A stretch of 64,000 nucleotides of DNA, taken from Bradyrhizobium sp. CSA207 (lineage in GTDB: Bacteria; Pseudomonadota; Alphaproteobacteria; Rhizobiales; Xanthobacteraceae). The notes beneath the pieces are model-generated. The model ran no database searches, was not told the DNA's origin, and saw only the letters and a program-made list of their open reading frames with translations. The stretch lies in assembly GCF_029051685.1 (NCBI RefSeq), contig NZ_JAACFT010000040.1, positions 1 through 64,000 on the forward strand, in the 5' to 3' direction. The translations under genes and the position numbers were made by a program. This document shows positions 60,297 through 64,000 of this stretch, piece by piece (positions within the stretch are counted from its first letter, which is position 1; the number at the start of each line of letters is the position of its first letter).

Positions 60297-61613
60297 ATGG
60301 ACATGGACCTCAAAGACTTCATGGAGTTCGTGCAGACCACGGCGCGCAGCGTCGGGGCGGAAATCTCTTCGCCGTGGTTCTACCTGCAATTCGGTCTCAT
60401 TCTGGTCGCGGCCGGCATCGCCTATGCCGCCGAGGCCGGCGTTCGCAACCGCGTCGACATGACCTCGCTGGCGATGCGCTGGCCGCTGCCGCTCCGGCAT
60501 TTCGTCCGCGTGATGGTCGCTAGTGCCTCGACGGCAGTGTTCACCCTGCTCGTGATCGTCTCGCGCGTCGTGATGTACCACGCGACGTGGCCGAGCCGCA
60601 GCTATCTACTGATGGTCGCCGCCAAGCTGGGGCTGGCCTGGCTCGCGATCCGGCTCTTGACCTCGGTGCTGCGCAACGCCTCCATCGTCAAGCTGGTGTC
60701 GATCACGGCATGGTTCGTCGCAGCTCTGTCCATCACCGGCCAGCTCGATGCGACCGTCGATTTGCTCGACTCCTATGCGATCGTGCTCGGCGGCCTGCGG
60801 CTGACGCCGCTTTTGGTGATCAAGGCCGGCGCGCTTCTGCTGTTCGCGCTCTGGCTCACCAACATCGCCAGCAATTTCGCCGAGAGCCGGATCAACGCGA
60901 CTACCGACCTGACGCCGTCGGTGCAGGTGCTGCTGGTCAAGATCATCCGGATCGGGCTGCTCGCCGTCGCCATCGTGATCGCGCTCGGCGCGGTCGGCAT
61001 CGACCTCTCGGCGCTCGCGGTGTTCTCCGGCGCGGTCGGCGTCGGCATCGGTATCGGCCTGCAGAAGATCGTCGCCAACTTCATCTCGGGCATCATCCTG
61101 CTCGCCGACAAGTCGGTGAAGCCGGGCGACCTCGTCACCATCGGCGACAATACCGGGCGCATCAGCGCGATGAAGACGCGCTATATTTCCGTCGCCGCCG
61201 GGGACGGGCGCGAATTCCTGGTGCCGAACGAGGATCTGGTGACGCAGAAGGTCGTCAACTGGACCTATACCGACAAGAACACGCTGGTGAAGATCGCCTT
61301 CGGCACCAATTACGACGCCGACCCAAAGCTGGTCTGCAAGCTCGCCGCCGAGACCGCCGCGGCCCATCCCCGCGCGCAGAAGGGCAAGCCGCCGAACAGC
61401 ATCCTGACCGAGTTCGCAGAAGCCGGGATGAAGTTCTCGCTGACCTTCTGGATCGCCGACCCAGACGGCATGGACAACGTCAAGAGCGACGTGATGCTGG
61501 CGCTGTGGGACGCTTTCAAGCGCGAGGGCATCCGGGTTCCCTATCCCGTCCGCGAAATCCGCATCCGTGGCGGCGCGCTGCCGGTCGAAACCACCGTAGA
61601 AGTCCCGAATTGA
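60297..61613 (+). CDS. Mechanosensitive ion channel, MscS family
   Basis: A 438-residue membrane protein. It has four to six membrane segments at about 20-230, then the pore helix AVFSGAVGVGIGIGLQKIVANFISG (about 241-265, two blocks). The beta-domain follows (KPGDLVTIGDNTGRISAMKTRY, FLVPNEDLVTQKVVNWTY) and then the mixed C-terminal domain. It is longer than E. coli MscS, like the YbdG/YnaI subgroup. The ATG at 60297 follows GACGAGACC. It releases solutes on hypo-osmotic shock; it lies beside a cation antiporter gene. Confidence 0.9.
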   Translation: MDMDLKDFMEFVQTTARSVGAEISSPWFYLQFGLILVAAGIAYAAEAGVRNRVDMTSLAMRWPLPLRHFVRVMVASASTAVFTLLVIVSRVVMYHATWPSRSYLLMVAAKLGLAWLAIRLLTSVLRNASIVKLVSITAWFVAALSITGQLDATVDLLDSYAIVLGGLRLTPLLVIKAGALLLFALWLTNIASNFAESRINATTDLTPSVQVLLVKIIRIGLLAVAIVIALGAVGIDLSALAVFSGAVGVGIGIGLQKIVANFISGIILLADKSVKPGDLVTIGDNTGRISAMKTRYISVAAGDGREFLVPNEDLVTQKVVNWTYTDKNTLVKIAFGTNYDADPKLVCKLAAETAAAHPRAQKGKPPNSILTEFAEAGMKFSLTFWIADPDGMDNVKSDVMLALWDAFKREGIRVPYPVREIRIRGGALPVETTVEVPN

Positions 61614-61733
61614 GCCTGCTTTCGTGCGTATGGCAGGCTTTGGCTTGCATGAAGCCCGGCGATCATTAAATTAGGACCCGAAATCAAGCCTTTCCGCCGA
61701 CATCGAGATCAGCCCCGAGCCCGTAAAGACCGT

Positions 61734-62555
61734 ATGATGAGCTACGTCGAAGCCTCCGATACCTCCCTGCGCAAGACCGGCCAGATCAAGCTGCATGGGC
61801 CGAGCGCCTTTGCCGGCATGCGCAAGGCGGGCGCGCTGGTGTCGAAGTGCCTCGATGAGCTCACCGACATCGTCAAGCCGGGCGTGCCGACCGAGCGCAT
61901 CGACGAATTCGTCCGCGACTTCGCCTTCAGCCATGGCGCCTATCCGGCGACGCTGATGTACCGCGGCTATCGCTACTCGACCTGCACCTCGCTCAACCAT
62001 GTGGTCTGCCACGGCATGCCCGGCGACCGCCCGCTCAAGGAAGGCGACATCGTCAACATCGACGTCACCTTTATCCTCGACGGCTGGTATGGCGATTCCA
62101 GCCGGATGTATGCGGTGGGTCCGATCGCGCGTAAGGCCGAACGGCTGATCGAGGTGACGTATGAAGCCATGATGCGCGGCATCGCGGCGGTGAAGCCCGG
62201 CGCCACCACCGGCGACATCGGCCACGCCATCCAGAGTTTTGTCGAGCCGCAAGGCATGAGCGTGGTGCGCGACTTCTGCGGCCACGGCCTCGGGCGCATG
62301 TTCCACGACGAGCCGAACATCATCCATATCGGCCGGCCCGGCGAAGGCGTGCAGCTCAAGCCCGGCATGTTCTTCACCATCGAGCCGATGATCAATCTCG
62401 GCAAGCCGCATGTGAAGATTCTGTCCGACGGCTGGACCGCCGTGACCCGCGACCGCTCGCTGTCGGCGCAGTTCGAGCACTCCGTCGGCGTCACCGCCAC
62501 CGGCGTCGAGATCTTCACGCTGTCGGAGCGGCACGGCGAGAAGCAGGTCGGGTGA
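61734..62555 (+). CDS. map: Methionine aminopeptidase, type I
   Basis: A 273-residue dimetal peptidase that removes initiator Met. The catalytic ligands appear in order: NHVVCHGMPGDR, GDIVNIDVTFILDGWYGDSSRM (two Asp), CGHGLGRMFHDEP (His), FFTIEPMINLG (Glu) and SAQFEHSVGVT (Glu). ATG 61734 and the next codon 61737 are both possible starts. It lies 120 bases after the MscS gene, on the same strand, and convergent with the AdaA-like gene. Confidence 0.96.
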   Translation: MMSYVEASDTSLRKTGQIKLHGPSAFAGMRKAGALVSKCLDELTDIVKPGVPTERIDEFVRDFAFSHGAYPATLMYRGYRYSTCTSLNHVVCHGMPGDRPLKEGDIVNIDVTFILDGWYGDSSRMYAVGPIARKAERLIEVTYEAMMRGIAAVKPGATTGDIGHAIQSFVEPQGMSVVRDFCGHGLGRMFHDEPNIIHIGRPGEGVQLKPGMFFTIEPMINLGKPHVKILSDGWTAVTRDRSLSAQFEHSVGVTATGVEIFTLSERHGEKQVG

Positions 62556-62580
62556 ACTTGTAGCCACCGCTCCGTCGCGC

Positions 62581-63177
62581 CTATTGCCGGCGGCGGAACG
62601 ACGACGGTGGTCGCTTATAAGTCGCCGCAAAAGCATCATTGAATCGGCGAACGCTGCCGAAGCCGGCCGTGAAGGCGATCTCCGCCAATGTCATCTCAGT
62701 TTGATCAATCAGGCGCTTGGCTTCCTGCACGCGCCGCGTCGCCGCAATCTCGCTCGGGCTCGCGCCGGCATGACGCATGAACAGGCGCAGCAGATGGCGC
62801 GGCCCGACGCCAAGGGCTTCCGCAAGGTCCGCCATCGATGCCCGATCGAGAAAGCCGTCATCGATCAGGCGCATCCCACGAGCAACGGTGGTGGCGGTTC
62901 CCATCCAGGCCGGAGAGCCCGGCGCTGTTTCAGGGCGACAACGCAGGCATGGGCGAAATCCGGCCCGCTCTGCGGCGGCAGCGGTTGCATAGAAGGTGAC
63001 GTTCTCCGAGCGCGCCGGGCGAACCGGACAGACCGGCCGGCAGTAGATGCGCGTCGAGCGAACGCCTGAGAAGAACAGGCCGTCGAAAGCGCGGGCGCGG
63101 GCGAGGCGCGCTCGGTCGCAGGTTTCCCAGTCGAGATGCGGTGGCAGCGTTTGCCGATGCGCCGAGCCTGTCGCCAT
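62581..63177 (-). CDS. AdaA-like methylation-responsive AraC regulator
   Basis: A 198-residue protein. An N-terminal Ada zinc domain (about 12-85) has Cys46, Cys50, Cys77 and Cys80 (IYCRPVCPVR, RPCLRCRP); Cys46 is the expected methyl acceptor from DNA phosphotriesters. A C-terminal AraC helix-turn-helix follows (about 100-195, LAEALGVGPRHLLRLFMRHAG, LAEIAFTAGFGSVRRFNDAF, each in part). The AlkA or O6-methylguanine part of longer Ada proteins is absent. It would act as an alkylation sensor and activator. It is divergent from an EamA exporter gene. Confidence 0.9.
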   Translation of the reverse strand: MATGSAHRQTLPPHLDWETCDRARLARARAFDGLFFSGVRSTRIYCRPVCPVRPARSENVTFYATAAAAERAGFRPCLRCRPETAPGSPAWMGTATTVARGMRLIDDGFLDRASMADLAEALGVGPRHLLRLFMRHAGASPSEIAATRRVQEAKRLIDQTEMTLAEIAFTAGFGSVRRFNDAFAATYKRPPSSFRRRQ

Positions 63178-63212
63178 GTCGGAAGAATAATGTCCGTTCA
63201 GCCGGCCGAATA

Positions 63213-63254
63213 GCTGAAATCGGACTCGGTCGGACGATGAGGTCCGAATTCAGC
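63213..63254. promoter_or_regulatory. Inverted repeat between the AdaA-like and EamA genes
   Basis: The arms at 63213-63226 (GCTGAAATCGGACT) and 63241-63254 (GGTCCGAATTCAGC) pair at 12 of 14 positions around a 14-base loop. It is a candidate operator for the divergent pair. Confidence 0.4.
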
Positions 63255-63269
63255 CAGCCTGCGCCGTCG

Positions 63270-63300
63270 CTCCGGATCATGTTGCTGATCAATTCCGGAG
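63270..63300 (+). promoter_or_regulatory. Hairpin covering the EamA ribosome site
   Basis: CTCCGGA (63270-63276) pairs perfectly with TCCGGAG (63294-63300), with an inner GATCA / TGATC stem. The GGAG of the right arm is the ribosome site of the EamA gene, so the fold could hide it. Confidence 0.4.
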
Positions 63301-63308
63301 CAAATCGC

Positions 63309-64000
63309 ATGAGCACACAGGCACCACAGGCAAGGTCAGAGCAAACCATGGTAGCCCTGGAGATCGGGCTCCTGCTGCTCCTTTCGCTGATCTGGGGCAG
63401 CTCGTTCACGCTGATCAAGGTGGCGATCCCCACGATTCCGCCGTTCACGATGGTCGCCGCGCGTGTCGCGATCGCGGCAATTCTGCTTGCTCTCATCTCC
63501 GCGGCACAGGGACACTCACTGCCGCGACAGGGGCAGGTGTGGACTGCTTTCTTCGTGCAAGGGCTGCTGCAAAGCGCGCTGCCCTTCACCCTGATCAGTT
63601 GGGGTGAGATTCATATCGCGAGCGGTCTCGCGGGCGTGCTCAACGCCACGCCACCGATGTTCGTGCTCTTGATCGCAATGACGACCGAGCGTGGACGACG
63701 GATGATCAGAGGCCAGAAAATCCTTGGCGTCGGTCTCGGCTTGGCCGGCGTGGCCGTGACGATGGGCGTCGATGCGCTATCCGGGATCGGCACGGCGCCG
63801 GCGCTTGCCCAGCTGGCCGTGCTCGGCGCAAGCCTCTGCTACGCGCTCGCACCGATATGGGGCCAGCGGTTCTCGAAACTCCCCGCAATCGTCACGGCGG
63901 CCGGCGCCATGAGCTCAGCCGCAATCGTGATGCTTCCCGCGGCCGCCATCCTCGAGCAGCCATGGCGGCTCGCCCCCACGGCACAGGCGATCGCGGCGGT
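63309..64000 (+). CDS. EamA/DMT-family transporter (partial, cut by window end)
   Basis: The first 230 codons of a drug/metabolite transporter. LEIGLLLLLSLIWGSSFTLIKVAI begins the first membrane helix with the EamA motif WGSSF, and repeated hydrophobic segments follow (LGVGLGLAGVAVTMGVDAL near 140-160). The full protein should be about 300 residues with ten helices. The ATG at 63309 follows GGAG. It exports an unknown metabolite; its neighbour AdaA-like gene is divergent. Confidence 0.88.
   Translation, partial: MSTQAPQARSEQTMVALEIGLLLLLSLIWGSSFTLIKVAIPTIPPFTMVAARVAIAAILLALISAAQGHSLPRQGQVWTAFFVQGLLQSALPFTLISWGEIHIASGLAGVLNATPPMFVLLIAMTTERGRRMIRGQKILGVGLGLAGVAVTMGVDALSGIGTAPALAQLAVLGASLCYALAPIWGQRFSKLPAIVTAAGAMSSAAIVMLPAAAILEQPWRLAPTAQAIAA

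Noticed and set aside
1..64000. CRISPR arrays, rRNA, tRNA, IS elements
   Set aside because: No regularly spaced repeats, no rRNA signature, no cloverleaf and no transposase-like protein were seen on reading both strands. A covariance-model search would be needed to exclude tRNAs firmly.

Overview
The window looks like a chromosomal segment of a Bradyrhizobium-like alphaproteobacterium (inference from gene content and style, not from a database match). It is GC-rich. It carries the alphaproteobacterial block pckA / chvI-chvG-hprK-EIIA-HPr, a DUF2865 secreted protein, FixK/FNR-type boxes, and many short intergenic palindromes. I saw no rRNA, tRNA, transposase, prophage or CRISPR array.

Layout. 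0.2-9.5 kb is mostly core metabolism: a glutathione transferase divergent from pyrE, a DUF2865 protein, small unknowns, a GIY-YIG nuclease gene between 40-bp inverted repeats, glycogen phosphorylase, an acyl-CoA thioesterase-like protein and PEP carboxykinase. 9.8-17.4 kb holds an exported TPR-CHAT protein, a HugZ-like flavin protein, and the overlapping ChvI/ChvG two-component and HprK/EIIA/HPr regulatory genes. A family-39 glycosyltransferase and lepA follow.

21.5-45.7 kb reads as an accessory region: an NTF2-like protein; a FIST sensor protein followed by a class III cyclase; a four-GAF histidine kinase with a response regulator, a broken second regulator and a UspA protein; a dehydrogenase, LysR and FAD-oxidase group; a DUF2933 / methyltransferase / ABC / HlyD operon behind a near-ideal FixK/FNR promoter; a membrane-anchored TAXI protein; an amidase with a TetR-style operator; acetyltransferases; and an acyl-CoA dehydrogenase remnant.

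45.9-64 kb holds a PAS-GGDEF-EAL protein with a degenerate GGDEF motif, MepA, modABC with a short ModC, and a GntR-regulated polyamine-type ABC importer with a PuuE-like deacetylase and two identical 14-bp operator palindromes. After these come a PepSY protein, a K+/H+ antiporter, an MscS channel, methionine aminopeptidase, an AdaA-like regulator, and an EamA exporter cut by the window end.

Most likely to be new: the GIY-YIG/inverted-repeat unit (3227-3626), the microoxically controlled DUF2933-methyltransferase-ABC operon (35574-40933), the GntR/ABC/deacetylase regulon (52112-57750), the FIST-cyclase pair (22352-24736) and the exported CHAT protease (9790-12384).
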